From assembly GCF_028640845.1 (NCBI RefSeq), contig NC_080539.1, positions 164,002,236 through 164,066,235 on the forward strand: a stretch of 64,000 nt of DNA. Reading direction: 5' to 3'. Below the pieces are notes generated by a model. It was given only the letters and a program-made list of their open reading frames with translations. It was not told the DNA's origin and made no database searches. Both the position numbers and the translations under genes were made by a program. Shown here piece after piece: positions 1 through 10,797 of this stretch. Origin of the DNA: Ahaetulla prasina (lineage: Eukaryota > Chordata > Lepidosauria > Squamata > Colubridae). The first letter of the stretch is position 1. Every line of letters starts with the position of its first letter.

Positions 1-2481
1 AGAACAAAAACACAAAGAGAGGTGACCTGACAACATGAATAGAATAACAGGTTTAACTCTACAATTGCTAAGCTATTAATAAAGAAAAGCAATACATGGT
101 TAGTGTGGTTTTGGAGCCAGAAGGATGGATATATAATTTTATTCATGTTGCCAACTAACACATTTATAGAAGCTAATTCTTCTCAAAAATCTATAACAAT
201 TAGAGGAAGTTCCTCACTTTTTTTTAATCAACATTCAAAACTACAAATATTTTTCCCCTCAGCTGATAAACTGGAAGCATTTTTAATGCCAGACTTGAAT
301 TTAAGATGCTCTTTTGAAAATTATTTGACAATTATTTTAAAGGATTTAAACTTGTACAAATTTAACAACCTGTTAAAAATGTATGCAGTTTTTTCTTTTC
401 ACAAGTGCTGCTGCTACTTGAACTAAAGAATCGCTGAACTACAATATCTTAAAAAATGCTGCAAGAACCTGAGACTTGCAAAAAATCGTTTTACCAGAAA
501 CTTGCTACAAAAAATCTGCTACATTTTATTTCTGAAAGTTTTATAACAATCCTCATCATAATACAAAATGCTAATGGACTGACAGCGAAATGGCCTAAGC
601 AGATATAATGGCAATAAATATTAACAGAAAAATGAGAAAGTTCCCGCAATCAAGTTTCTAAAATGAAGTACTAATTTAAAAGGTTTTGAGTTTAATCGCA
701 CTTTCCCACCTAAAAATACAGCATTTCTACAGAAGTCATGTTCAGAATAGCATCCCTCAATGCCTCTCAGGAACCCAAGAGCCGGCTAGCAAGTGAGGTT
801 GGCCTGGGGAGGCTCAGTTAGAAGGATCAGGCTTGGATGTCAACTTGCAAAGAAAAGGAACTACTGGTGTAGCCGATAGCCAGAGCCTGATTCTCAGCTG
901 CAGCCGGCACACGGGGTGACAAGTACCTTAAGCTTCAGCATGTAAACGGCAGCAGGACAGATTACAACCTCCCGTAAACACTGTTGGTAACTCAAATACA
1001 AAAACGCTGAGGTAGCTAAGCATCTCTGCTGTAGTCCAACATTGGGTGATTTCATTTTTGCTTCTTGGAAGCAAAACACAATGAATTGCATATGGGGGGG
1101 GGGGCGCTGTACTCCCTCAACTAGAGTTTATATTATAAAGGGATATTAATTTATAGATGACACTAAGACCAAAAGAAGCCATGGGACCATGCTGATCTTT
1201 ACATGTTGATCTGAAACCAATCATGGGTGAAGCAGATTGTTGGCTGCCTGGAATGTCCTCTTCCTTTTAATTCCTAAAATAGGAAAAGTGTCTGAAAACA
1301 TTCAACTATCACTGAACTCTGGAGAACGGCAATATTTCAGGAGCTAATTCAGAGGTTCAAGAACTAACCATTTAAGGCTACTTGGTCATTTCCCCTTTAA
1401 TACTGTCCCAAAATGAATTGGGGTGAATCAGTTTGGTCTAATTCATATGCAGATGAAGGACTGCAGGACCAACTTGCCTTTCCTGTCTATGACCACGCAG
1501 CAAATCTTCGCTTCCACATTAATGGAAGTTTAGAAAGAAACCTGTTTTTAAGGACTTTGAACAAATAAAATGGAGCAACATAAAAAAAAACCAAAAAAAA
1601 ACAACCCCACACTACATCCACCTTAAATATCCACAGTGAGACTTTTTTTTAAGGAGTATAAGGTTGTTTTAGAAATGAATACATCTTATCATTTAGAGAT
1701 AATATGAATTAAACTTATTTTCATAATTTGGATTATCTGAAGAGCAACAGAGAAATGTTAAAACATAATACTGGCTGACATTTGACAGTGCAGGAACCTG
1801 AAACTGTTCTTTGGGAACACAGGCTTTTAAAAATAACTAACTCTGTCATTGGCTACAATCTCAACTTCTTAATAACTTCCTCCTCCTCTTTCTCCACCAT
1901 CACCACTGACTAAAAAGGCACATTGAAGGCAGCTCTAAAGAGCCTCATCTTCATATTATTGTATACCAAAGTCAATTCCTTTGTACCACAATTCTTCACT
2001 GCCTGCTTTAAAAACAGGCTTCTGTCCTTTACCTCAGTGAAGAAAAAAGAAAGAAAAGCAAAAACAAAAAAAAATCTTGGAAATTGCCCACTTAAATAAT
2101 CAGATCTGCTCTATCCAGTTTGTGGGTGTTTTGTCAGCCTGCTCCGTTTTGCCTGAAACTTCTCATAAGATAACACATGTAGACAGCAGAAATGAAAGCA
2201 GTTTCTGTAGCACCAAAAATCTCTGTGTTGTGGCATTATATTCTTTATTTATATCAAGATACAAATATTTTGAAGTTCTGTTTGGTTCTTGTAGGCTGGC
2301 TGGTTTCAGTTACCTGAGACGATAGCACCAAATTCATAACAGAACGTGAGACCAAGAGCGAGCATGTTAAGACCGAGGCTCTGCATATACTTGGTGCAAG
2401 TGGAAAGCGAATGGCTCAGAAGACTGCTCTCCCATGAGCAGCCAATGAAAAGACAAACCCGCACACCTTGGAGAGATGTGT
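1..2481 (-). other. ATAD2B: Probable 3' UTR of ATAD2B
   Basis: This stretch lies downstream of the ATAD2B stop codon on the minus strand and shows no splice-supported coding exon. Minus-strand AATAAA hexamers (TTTATT on the plus strand) lie at 2244-2249, 525-530 and 138-143. Any of these could be a polyadenylation signal, and I cannot tell which is used. There is a G run at about 1096-1105 and A-rich patches near 1580-1600 and 2045-2075. Small open frames here look like chance frames. The UTR may also run past the left edge. Confidence 0.5.
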
Positions 2482-2523
2482 TCACAGGAATGTTTCAAAC
2501 ATATCAACTGTTCTTTCCATTTC
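2482..2523 (-). CDS. ATAD2B: ATAD2B last coding exon with stop codon
   Basis: This terminal coding piece is 42 nt and encodes EMERTVDMFETFL followed by TGA. It begins just after a TTCCAG acceptor (plus-strand CTGGAA at 2524) and is in phase 0 with the preceding exon, which ends on a whole codon (LVQ). The acidic and hydrophobic C-terminal tail agrees with what I recall of the ATAD2B C-terminus. The exon continues into the 3' UTR on the left. Confidence 0.92.
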   Translation of the reverse strand, partial: EMERTVDMFETFL

Positions 2524-3676
2524 CTGGAAGGAAACAAGATTATTTGATTATTCATCACCAGTCAGTTAAACAATAACATTTCTCTACAAAAGTCTCAAGA
2601 AAGAGACTTCAATCTCTTTAGGGTTCTAAGAACTTCCATGCTTTTCATAGTAGTGCCAAAAACTAAGACACAATTCGCACTATAATTTGGATAAACTTTA
2701 CTTAGACAAGAGCATTCAACATTAATAAAAATGACATTTTGTCTGGCTTTGTCTAGTGCGCCTTGAATGATAAATTAAATAAGAAAGTAAGTTACAATCT
2801 TTACTTCTTTTTTTTTAGAATACCGAGATAAACTTTCTCATTAATATATTTCACAAAGGATGTAATTGGATATTTTGTTTAATTTGTTTAATACTCTATT
2901 CCACAAAATCACTTCATAGATACATGTTTAATCTTGAGAAATCACACCAATGCCATTTCACTTTAGGAAAAGTAGAGAGTTATCAATCAATCAATCATGG
3001 ATCCATCTTTCAATAATCACAATGGAATTAAAAACTAAATTAATTTTGCTATAGTACAGCATTCCAAAAATCAATACCATTATAACATTTTCACTACCAA
3101 ATTAAAAAAATGACAATTACTGATCGCTAAAATCTTATTCTTCTTTTCCAAATAGAGCTCAAAGTGTTTAAACAACACTTCATGCAATACAACAAATTCT
3201 GGAGAAAATTTAATAGAATTGGGTGCAATATTGGAAGAAGTGCCTCTGCCCTTTATCTGTGGGATTGTGATTGTGGTGCTGATATGCAAACAATTGAACG
3301 TATTATGCAAGATTGCCCACAATATGTGTTCTCTAGAAGAACTGCATGAAGCAACACCAGATGCAATCACCTGGAGAGCTAAACTGGACATCCAATTATG
3401 TTTTGCATATAATTATTTGGACAATGTGCATATGTCTACATCTCTTCTGTCATGTTCTCATCTTATGCTAAATAAATATAAATAATATTGAATATGAAAC
3501 AAAACAAGCCAAAACATTTTTTAAACGAAGTAAAGTAGTTTAAACACTTTTAAAATAACATTTGTTTTCCTGCTAGCAGAAAGCTCTCTGAGACACAACT
3601 AGCTGGGCTTGCTTTGACTTAGAGAAGATCAGATGAATCACGTACAGCATATTCTAAAAACAGGTTGCAAACTTAC
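2524..3676 (-). other. Intron before the last ATAD2B exon
   Basis: The donor is GTAAGT at 3676 and the acceptor is TTCCAG at 2524. Apart from the LINE remnant listed at about 3150-3480, I see only AT-rich sequence with no recognisable feature. Confidence 0.6.
3150..3480 (+). repeat. Non-LTR retrotransposon ORF2 C-terminal remnant
   Basis: A short plus-strand frame reads CDCGADMQTIERIMQDCPQY. This is the cysteine and histidine-rich end (CDCG..QT..HI..DCP) found after the reverse transcriptase in several LINE clades such as RTE-like or L2-like elements. The frame is broken shortly afterwards and no full element is visible. The clade is uncertain. Confidence 0.5.
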
Positions 3677-3805
3677 TTGTACAAGTTGCGATTTGTCATA
3701 ATCTTTACGATGCCGATAGATGCACTGATTAAGTAGAGAGTAGAGCCTCTCCAGCTGGTCAACTGTCAAGTTGTCACTTTTTTTAACCAATAAATCGAGT
3801 AAATT
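3677..3805 (-). CDS. ATAD2B: ATAD2B penultimate exon, C-terminal helical region
   Basis: This exon is 129 nt, exactly 43 codons, phase 0 at both ends. It starts after a CATAG acceptor and ends at a GTAAGT donor. It encodes NLLDLLVKKSDNLTVDQL, then a helix-rich stretch with ERLYSLLNQCIYRHR and KDYDKSQLVQ. In the ATAD2 family this conserved C-terminal segment has been placed in the AAA assembly as a small helical element; I infer the same here. It joins in frame to the exon at 5631 and to the terminal exon. Confidence 0.93.
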
Positions 3806-3902
3806 CTATGAAGAGAAGTTTGGAAAAAGCTCACATTAAGTTTGAAGGCAGTGTAACATTTTGCTTTGTAACTGTTTTATGTGGTAATTATGTGATCTAA
3901 AT

Positions 3903-4037
3903 CAGGGGTTTCCAACCTTGGTCCCTTTAACACTTGTGGACTTCAACTCCCAGAGTCCCTCAGCCAGCAAAACTGGCTGAGGAACTCTGGGAGTTAAAGT
4001 CCACAAGTCTTAAAGGGACCAAAATTGGAGACCCCTG
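3903..4037. mobile_element. Foldback hAT-type MITE with 8-bp TSD
   Basis: This 135-bp element is almost a complete palindrome, with ends CAGGGGTTTCCAACC and the complement of CAGGGGTCTCCAA. It is flanked on both sides by the 8-bp direct repeat ATCTAAAT (3895-3902 and 4038-4045). An 8-bp target duplication and CAGGGG ends fit a non-autonomous hAT element. A relative lies at 45588. Confidence 0.8.
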
Positions 4038-4079
4038 ATCTAAATTACTAGAAAATTTCTATGAATTGTCAACTGTCAA

Positions 4080-5412
4080 CTATGTGCAGAGTTGAACAAT
4101 GAGGCTTTAAAGATTTGTTTATAAATAAGATATGGGAAGAAGAGATTTTTGCTGTTGTTGCGTTTTTAGAAAAAGTGATAAACTATGGTATCAAAATTGA
4201 AGTTACATTTCCAAAGGAATTTCTTGAAAGAAATGAAGAGAAGGTTATAAAAAATAATTTGTGGGACATTGTTTGATGAAGTTAAATTACAATATTGTAA
4301 TTGTTTCTGGTAATCCTTAATGGAATCTCTTCTGATTAACTTTGAATGATGATGCTTTAAAGATTTGCTTATAGATATAAGACTTGGGAAGAAAAGATTT
4401 TCTTTGCATTTTTAGAGAAATTTACTTACTAGATTAAAGTTAAAATAGTTGTTGTTATTTCTGGTAGTTCGTAATGGATTTTTGCTGATTAAGATTACCG
4501 TATTTTTTGCACTATAAGACACTCTGGATCATAAGATGCACCTAGCTTTTGGGGGAGGAAAACAAGAAAAAAAAATCCGCCTCTGCCTCCCAGCATCCAT
4601 CGGTATTCATCTGGCTAGTGTACTTGCAGCAAAGAGCCTGGTCAGCTTCAGCACGTTATCGCAGCCTGATTTAGCACTAACAGCTGATTTGCGTTCCAAC
4701 CACCTCCCGGAATACTGCTGATCAGCTGTTCCAGGCTGTGGGGATCGCTGTCACCTATCACCATCTCCGAGCATCCCCTTTTCGGCCTCCACACACCCAA
4801 TTTTGGGCCTCCATGTGTCCCGTTTTCGGCCTCCACACGCCCTGTTTTCGGCCTCCGCGTGTCCTATTTTTGGCCCATTCCAGGCAACCAGAAATGCCAC
4901 CACCATCTAGTGCCATTGGCATAGCGGCAGCAGCGATCTATGCCACCTGGAATGTGCTGAAAACCAGACTTGTGAAACCAAAAGCAGGTGTGCGGGGGTT
5001 GAAAACGAGGCACGCAGAGGCTAAAGCAGCTGACGGGTGGGGGCTGGCAGGTGGGTGGGGCTTTGGTAACATTCGCTCTATAAGGCACACAGATATTTCC
5101 ACCCCTTTTTTGGGGGTGGGGGAGTGCGTCTTATAGACTGAAAAATACGGTAAATGGTAAGGCTTTATTGATTGCGAATATGTAAGTATGGAATGAAAAG
5201 ATTGTTAGAGATGTTAGAGAAGCTACTGAAATTGTTTGTACTTCTCTTGATGAAAGGTGAAGTAATTTCTTTATATACTTCTTCCTTTTTTCTTTTATAT
5301 ATTTTTCTTCTCTCGCCCATACTTCTCTCTGCACTTTCATCTTTTTTGTATTTTTCTTTGCACTAGTTTTTAACTTTGTATATTTAAACTTTAATAATTA
5401 AAAATTATTTCA
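4080..5412 (+). repeat. Degenerate L1-like 3' region, split by a DNA transposon
   Basis: The sequence at 4080-4497 contains diverged repeats of a unit with GCTTTAAAGATTTG and GGGAAGAA. The sequence at 5153-5412 ends in a T-rich and then A-rich tract with TTTGTATATTTAAACTTTAAT. This resembles the 3' UTR and tail of reptile L1 elements. The two parts are continuous if the 653-bp element at 4498-5150 is removed. Family assignment is by resemblance only. Confidence 0.4.
4498..5150. mobile_element. TA-flanked DNA transposon with CCGTATTTTT ends
   Basis: The left end reads CCGTATTTTTTGCACTATAA and the right end is its near inverse (TTATAGACTGAAAAATACGG). A TA dinucleotide flanks each side (4496-4497, 5151-5152). 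The interior is GC-richer, with short repeats of the type CGGCCTCCACACGCC. No transposase frame is evident, so this is a non-autonomous copy. TA flanks suggest the Tc1/mariner superfamily. It sits inside L1-like sequence. Confidence 0.65.
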
Positions 5413-5630
5413 AAATTCTATATATTAAGAGATTCTCCATTTTTTGGTTGAGCAACAACACTAAATTATAGTAATTTGATCCAACTTGACTGACCTTATG
5501 AAATACATTTAATATATAATGAAAGAGAAGGGGATATATTTTTAATTTTATAAGATACTTGGGAAAAAGAAAAGAGAAAGAATAAAATATTGATATTAAG
5601 ATTTAAGACTGTATATCCAGTTAATCTTAC

Positions 5631-5734
5631 CGTTAGCCTGACACGATCAACAACTACAGGAGGTACAGGGTCTAACTGTTCCTCTGGAACTTGTGTCAAA
5701 GCAATTTTACGAAGTTTCTTATTTTTCAATGTAC
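5631..5734 (-). CDS. ATAD2B: ATAD2B exon, basic C-terminal segment
   Basis: This exon is 104 nt. Its first two bases complete a glycine codon begun in the 684-nt exon, followed by TLKNKKLRKIALTQ, VPEEQLDPVPPVVV and DRVRLT. The acceptor is TTTGTAG and the donor is GTAAGA, ending on a whole codon. The segment is lysine and proline rich and precedes the C-terminal helical exons. Phase continuity on both sides supports it. Confidence 0.9.
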
Positions 5735-6000
5735 CTACAAATAAATATGGATGAGATTACAATAATTCTAAAATGTTATTCAACTGCATTCCAAGCAATG
5801 GAGCTAAATTTATTAAATGGAAATATTTAGACTTAAATAGTTCTCGCTAACTAGTTTTATAGAAAGTGGAAGCAATGACAACATGGCTTAGTTATTTTTC
5901 ATCGTTTTCCTTCCTTCACCCATCATCAAGGTTAATGTAACAATATGGTTTTTATAAATAGCATTTCCCCCCATAGAAATGGAGGAAGTCACAATACTTC

Positions 6001-6211
6001 AAATCAACCTAGGTTAAGCCTTTCCTTTCCAACTTCTGAATTCATGCATCTCTCCAATTGACCAGATATTCTGAGGTTTTTCCTAAAATATAAATATTAA
6101 TAATATTATACATTAATATAATTTATGAAAAACCTCAGAATATCTGGTCAACTGTAGAGATGCATGAACTCAGAAAAAGTTTGGAAGGAAAGGCTTAATT
6201 TAGGTTGATTT
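6001..6211. repeat. Long imperfect palindrome
   Basis: Two arms of about 85 bp (6001-6087 and 6127-6211) are inverted copies with a few mismatches, around an AT-rich loop of about 40 bp. The left arm starts AAATCAACCTAGG and the right arm ends TTAGGTTGATTT. I do not recognise the family; it could be a foldback MITE. It lies in the intron just downstream of the duplicated block. Confidence 0.75.
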
Positions 6212-6265
6212 GAAATTTAATTGTGTCTTGAAGCCAAGATAAACTTGATCACAAATGATTTGAAT

Positions 6266-6340
6266 CTCCCTCCCTCCCTCCCTCCCTCCCCCCCAAACAT
6301 ATATAGATATAGATATAGATACAGATATAGATATATATGT
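6266..6340. repeat. (CTCC)n and (GATATA)n microsatellites
   Basis: A CTCC run at 6266-6294 is followed by a GATATA-type run at 6301-6340. Together they abut the left arm of the inverted-repeat element at 6341. Microsatellites often mark the ends of inserted retroelements. Confidence 0.85.
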
Positions 6341-6754
6341 AGGTCTTGGCATATTCGGGTCTTTTCCCGTGTAAGGTTGAGGGTATCTTGGCGACGTTTC
6401 AACGAGGTCTCACTCATCATCTTCAGGCTGGTGCTTTCAGCTTCGTGCCCATGTGAGCAAAGCGTGGTCTGAGCTGCCGTCTCTCTATAAATACTGGTGG
6501 GGAGGTGGGGAGTGTTGCTGTGAGCGGGCCGGTTGGCTGTGTGGTTGTATCTTGATTGGTAGATGGAGTGGGTGTTTGCAGATTGGTCGAGATGGGGAGA
6601 GTTGCTGTGAGCGGGTTGGTTGGCTGTGTGGTTGCATCTTGATTGGTAGATGGAATGGGTGCCTGCAGATTTGTCGGCTGTTTGGTCTCGTCGAAATGTC
6701 GCCAAGATACCCTCAACCTTACATGGGAAAAGACCCAAATATGCCAAGACCTAC
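6341..6754. repeat. Inverted-repeat element, possibly Penelope-like, with hammerhead-like core
   Basis: Arms of about 68 bp at 6341-6410 and 6687-6754 are inverted copies of the same sequence (AGGTCTTGGCATATTCGGG and its complement). Between them an 88-bp unit starting GTTGCTGTGAGCGGG is repeated at 6513 and 6601. On the minus strand 6426-6393 begins CTGAAGA, forms a GATGAG/CTCGTT stem and continues GAAACGTC. That order matches a hammerhead ribozyme core, which is known from Penelope-like elements. The family call is inference. Confidence 0.45.
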
Positions 6755-6969
6755 ATACTTATACCCGTGAAAACTTACTAAAACAAATATATAAACATAT
6801 TCTAAGCAAAATATTTTGCCCTAGCACTGTGCTGAATTCAAATGCTCATCTTTTTTGGGGCTTCTGTGTAAAAACATTTCTTCCAAATCATTTCTGAAAT
6901 CCTATTCTGCATTTACCTCAAGTATGAGATGAGGAAAAAAACAAAAAGTAATATATACATTTCATGTAC

Positions 6970-7653
6970 CTTCTTTATCTGATTCGTTTTCTTTAGTTTC
7001 CATATCTGTGCTTGGTGATTTCTTTTCGTTATTGCTGCACTGTGAAATCTCACTATCAGCCTGTTGTAGTACATGTTCTCCTTCCGGACTATAATTTGAA
7101 GCCTCTGATTTTTGGGGAGAGTGTTCATCACTTGTTACCCCTTGTTTGGGCGTACCCATATCAACAATGAGACTGACATTCAACGATTCGCATTTGTCAT
7201 ACTGACATGGTGGAAGAGGTGTGCTTTCAGAGGCCTCACCATTTAGATGGTCCCTCTGGGAACCCGAGTCTTCCTTAGAGCCCTCTTCTACATTGATCAT
7301 AACCTTGTTATTTACTACCAAGGATTCATTGGAGCTCTCTTCTGTAGATGGAATGCTATTTTCTTTCCCGACTGTCCCATTATCAAGTCTCTGTTCTCCA
7401 TGTATATCCATGACATCACATGATGACTCATCGTTTGTTAGAGAAAGATCTCCGGTTTCCTCTCCATTCTCCTCAGTGCAGTCAATGCTTCCTTCAAGCT
7501 CCCCATTTTCCAGGAGTTTGTTATCATCCCCTTGATTTTCATCATCTGCAAACTTGGCATCATCTTCATCTTTTTTCAAATTATTCACTTTTCTCTTTTT
7601 AATAATGCCTTTCCCCCACTGTGAACGTCGTCTTGATTTCCTTCTCAATCGAA
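6970..7653 (-). CDS. ATAD2B: ATAD2B large C-terminal exon, copy A
   Basis: This exon is 684 nt with donor GTACAT and acceptor ATACAG. It encodes a basic start (RLRRKSRRRSQWGKGIIKKR) followed by a long acidic, serine-rich, probably disordered region ending KENESDKEG. It is phase 1 at both ends, and 684 is divisible by three. The sequence matches the region after the bromodomain in ATAD2B. The predicted peptide is identical to copy B; the only coding difference (7526) is a synonymous GAT/GAC aspartate change. Which copy is used in mRNA, or whether both are, is unknown. Confidence 0.9.
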
Positions 7654-9211
7654 CTGTATCATGAAGACAAATTATCATTTAATCGACTTCATTATTAGAT
7701 ATTTATATATTTGTTTGATATGTAGTGCTTTTTAATCTATGAGTAATTAATATATTACTTTTTAATCTATGAGTAATATATTAATAAAGTCAATATTGTA
7801 ATATTAAAATACCACCTACCATGGTGATATTAAGGTCATCCAAGGCACCTTTGATCCTAAAAATGTTTTTTTTAAAAAACCCTCTGTACATGCATACAAA
7901 ATATTGCAGCAACCTTCTGAATAGAAATATTTTATTCTGCTACCCCGAACGGAATGATCATTACTGCAGGGTGGATTAATAAAGATGGAGGCAGTTTTTA
8001 TATTTAAAAAAATAGAATTGTAATAATTATGTGTTGAAACCCAATCCACGAAGTAGAAATCAAAGAATATTATTAAAAATGTAATAAGTGTAATTAAAAA
8101 TGGATTAATTCCTGTCAAAGTTCAGTACCTTCAAAGCCATGGTGTCTGTTTTAAAGCAACTACAGACTTTTATAAATTCAACAGAAAAATAATGTTTTAT
8201 ATGTAGCAAAACAGGATACGTTTTCAACCTCTGATATGTTACGAACGAGCATTATCCTGTCTGTATGATTCTATTTAAGAATTCCATCTTGAGATGTGGG
8301 TGGAGAAGTAATTTGAAACTTAAAAGAGCTTTTCTTCAGAGAAAAAGAAGCCATTAACAGAGATCAAATAACCAAACCAATTTCTAATTTATAAAGTAAG
8401 ATTAAAAGATATTATAGAATTTGAGAGTTTAAATTAGAATGAATCTCCTAAAAGTATAATTGTAACTACTATCACATGGAAGTCCAATTAGGAAATTCTC
8501 TAAAACCAATGATCTTCATTCTACCTCTTCAGAATTTCAAGAAACTCCCATTCTATCATAAGATATGAGCTGAACCCAAACCTTTCTATATGTAAATTAT
8601 ATATTCTTCAATAAGACGAAAGTATCTCATTAAAATCAGTACTATCAATTTAAGCAACGTAACAAAAGAGAAGATATGAAGTGCATTCTATCAGGCCAAT
8701 AAGAAAGACAAAATAATTCTGTATCTTGAGAATATTAGTTGTCATCTACAAAAGAAAGAACTACATTTCTGATGTGAAAATGGGCTAGCAATGTTAAGGA
8801 AAAAAAAGAAACAAAAGTTGGCATGTATTTCTAATATTTTGGGAGCACATTTTTAGAACTTTGTTCTTCCAAGTGGGCCACGCTATACATGACTGAAAGT
8901 CTTATGGGCTACTGGACACTGTTTACAGAGGATATTTCTGAAATCACAATATTTTCTTTGGGCAAGGATAAATCTCAAGCCTTAAGGAAAAATAGCTATC
9001 CATGAGGTTTCACCAATTTTACATGCTCAAGTCATAATTCAACATCAGATATAACTTAAAGTCAGGCAAGTGAGCTAATTAAATAACAACATCAAAAAAT
9101 GTAAATGTGCTTTTGACACCATCTACTGGCAATACTAAGCAACAATCTACAGTAGGTTCTATAACTAAATAAAATTTATATTTACTATAGTTGTTATTTG
9201 AATATGTTTTA
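7654..9211 (-). other. Intronic part of duplicated block, copy A
   Basis: This AT-rich sequence, upstream of exon copy A in gene orientation, shows no coding exon. A minus-strand 100-codon frame at 7816-8118 has no splice support and differs between the copies at a T/A site, so I treat it as chance. I see no clear interspersed repeat. Confidence 0.6.
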
Positions 9212-10797
9212 CCGTATATACTCGAGTATAAGCCGAGTTTTCCGGCACGTTTTTTGTGCTGAAAAACGCCCCCTCGGCTTATACTCGAGTCTACCCTTGC
9301 AGAGCCGACCCAGGGAGAGGGTTTTTTGCCCTCGGGAACAGCTGGGCCGGCAGGACGAGCCCAAATGCTGCCGGCATGCTTTGCCAGCTCGGCCGGCTCG
9401 TTTTGGGGCGGCGGCTGGCCTCCGGCGTTTTCTTCCGCCGCTTTTTGATGGCGGCGGTGGTCGGCGGAGGGGGGGGGGGGCGGAGGGGGCGTTCGACATT
9501 TTCGCCCCCCTCTCACTCGTCCTCCTCTTGCCCGCGGTGGGGGCGGAGGGGGCGTTTGTCACCCTCGCCCTCCTCTCCGAAAAGCCGAAATTGAGTGCGA
9601 AGCGGCAGTGGGGGTGGGGGGAGGCCGCCGTGAAGTGCCGGCTGGGGGAGCCCGGGATTGGCTCCTGGGCTCCCCCAGCCGGCACTTCACGGCGGCCTCC
9701 CCTGCCGCCGCACTCAATTTCGGCTTTCGAGAGGAGGGCGAGAGTGACAAACAAATAGAGTTCTTCTCGCCCCTTGGCGTTTGTCACTCTCGCCCTCCTC
9801 TCCGAAAAGCCGAAATTGAGTGCGGCGGCAGTGGGGGTGGGGAGGCCGCCGTGAAGTGCCGGCTGGGGAGCCGGGATTGGCTCCTGGGCTCCCCAGCCGG
9901 CACTTCACGGCGGCCTCCCCTGCCGCCGCACTCAATTCGGAGAGGAGGGCGAGTGACAAACAAATAGAGTTCTTCGCCTTGGCGTTTGTCACTCTCGCCC
10001 TCCTCTCCGAAAAGCCGAAATTGAGTGCGAAGCGGCAGTGGGGGGAGGCCGCCGTGAAGTGCCGGCTGGGGGAGCCCGGGATTGGCTCCTGGGCTCCCCC
10101 AGCCGGCACTTCACGGCGGCCTCCCCTGCCGCCGCACTCAATTTCGCTTCGGAGAGGAGGGCGAGTGACAAACAAATAGAGTTCTTCTCGCCCCTTGGCG
10201 TTTGTCACTCTCGCCCTCCTCTCCGAAAAGCCGAAATTGAGTGCGAAGCGGCAGTGGGGGTGGGGGGAGGCCGCCGTGAAGTGCCGGCTGGGGAGCCGGG
10301 ATTGGCTCCTGGCCCCCAGCCGGCACTTCACGGCGGCCTCCCCCCCCCTGCCGCTTCGCACTCAATTTCGGCTTTTCGGAGAGGAGGGCGAGGGTGACAA
10401 ACGCCCCCTCCGCCCCCACCGCGGGCAAGAGGAGGACGAGTGAGAGGGGGCGAAAATGTCGAACGCCCCCTCCGCCCCCTCCGCCGACCACCGCCGCCGC
10501 CGCCATCAAAAAGCGGCGGGAGAAAACGCCGGGGGCCAGCCGCCCCAAAACGAGCCGGCCGAGCTGGCAAAGCATGCCGGCACTTCAATCCCGGGCTCCC
10601 CCAGCCGGCACTTCACGGCGGCCTCCCCCCACCCACCCACCCACCCCCACTGCCGCTTCGCACTCAATTTCGGCTTTTCGGAGAGGACGGCGAGTGTGTC
10701 AAACGCCAAGGGGCGAGAAGAACTCTCTTTATTTGTTTGTCACTCTCGCCCTCCTCTTACTCGTCCTCCTCTCGCCCTCGGAGGCGGAGGCGTTGTC
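9212..10797. mobile_element. CCGTATATAC-type transposon with array of GC-rich palindromes
   Basis: The left end CCGTATATACTCGAGTATAA starts right after a TA and matches the end of the complete 366-bp element at 32430. Inside are four tandem units starting near 9554, 9779, 9984 and 10200 (about 205-225 bp). Each is itself a palindrome around GGGATTGGCTCCTGGG-like centres. Sequence at 9365-9560 recurs inverted at 10390-10580, so the whole array is mirror-like. A partial fifth unit follows. No right terminal repeat is present. The long frames on both strands here are a by-product of GC content and symmetry. Confidence 0.7.

Larger units (their letters stand above)
6675..9211. repeat. Direct duplication, copy A (2,537 bp)
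   Basis: This block is repeated at 11594-14130 with a constant offset of 4,919 bp, hence no indels. By eye I found six substitutions: 6702, 6922, 7526, 7873, 8560 and 9056 (about 0.24%). It contains one ATAD2B exon and flanking intron. Its left boundary falls inside the inverted-repeat element at 6341-6754, and its right boundary is exactly at the TA before a CCGTATATAC transposon end. The intron part also has an internal 35-bp tandem (TTTTTAATCTATGAGTAAT) near 7729-7790. Confidence 0.95.

Noticed and set aside
2077..2325. Plus-strand 82-codon frame in the 3' UTR region
   Set aside because: There is no homology, no splice or promoter evidence, and it is antisense to the ATAD2B terminal exon.
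4648..5136. Coding frames in the CCGTATTTTT element
   Set aside because: The frames lie within the non-autonomous transposon interior with short repeats, appear on both strands, and resemble no transposase.
7221..7535. Plus-strand 104-codon frame antisense to the 684-nt exon (and its copy at 12140-12454)
   Set aside because: It is a shadow of the conserved coding exon on the minus strand, with no separate promoter, splice sites or recognisable product.
7816..8118. Minus-strand 100-codon frame in the duplicated intron
   Set aside because: It lacks splice support and homology, is AT-rich low-complexity, and changes between the two copies at a T/A difference.
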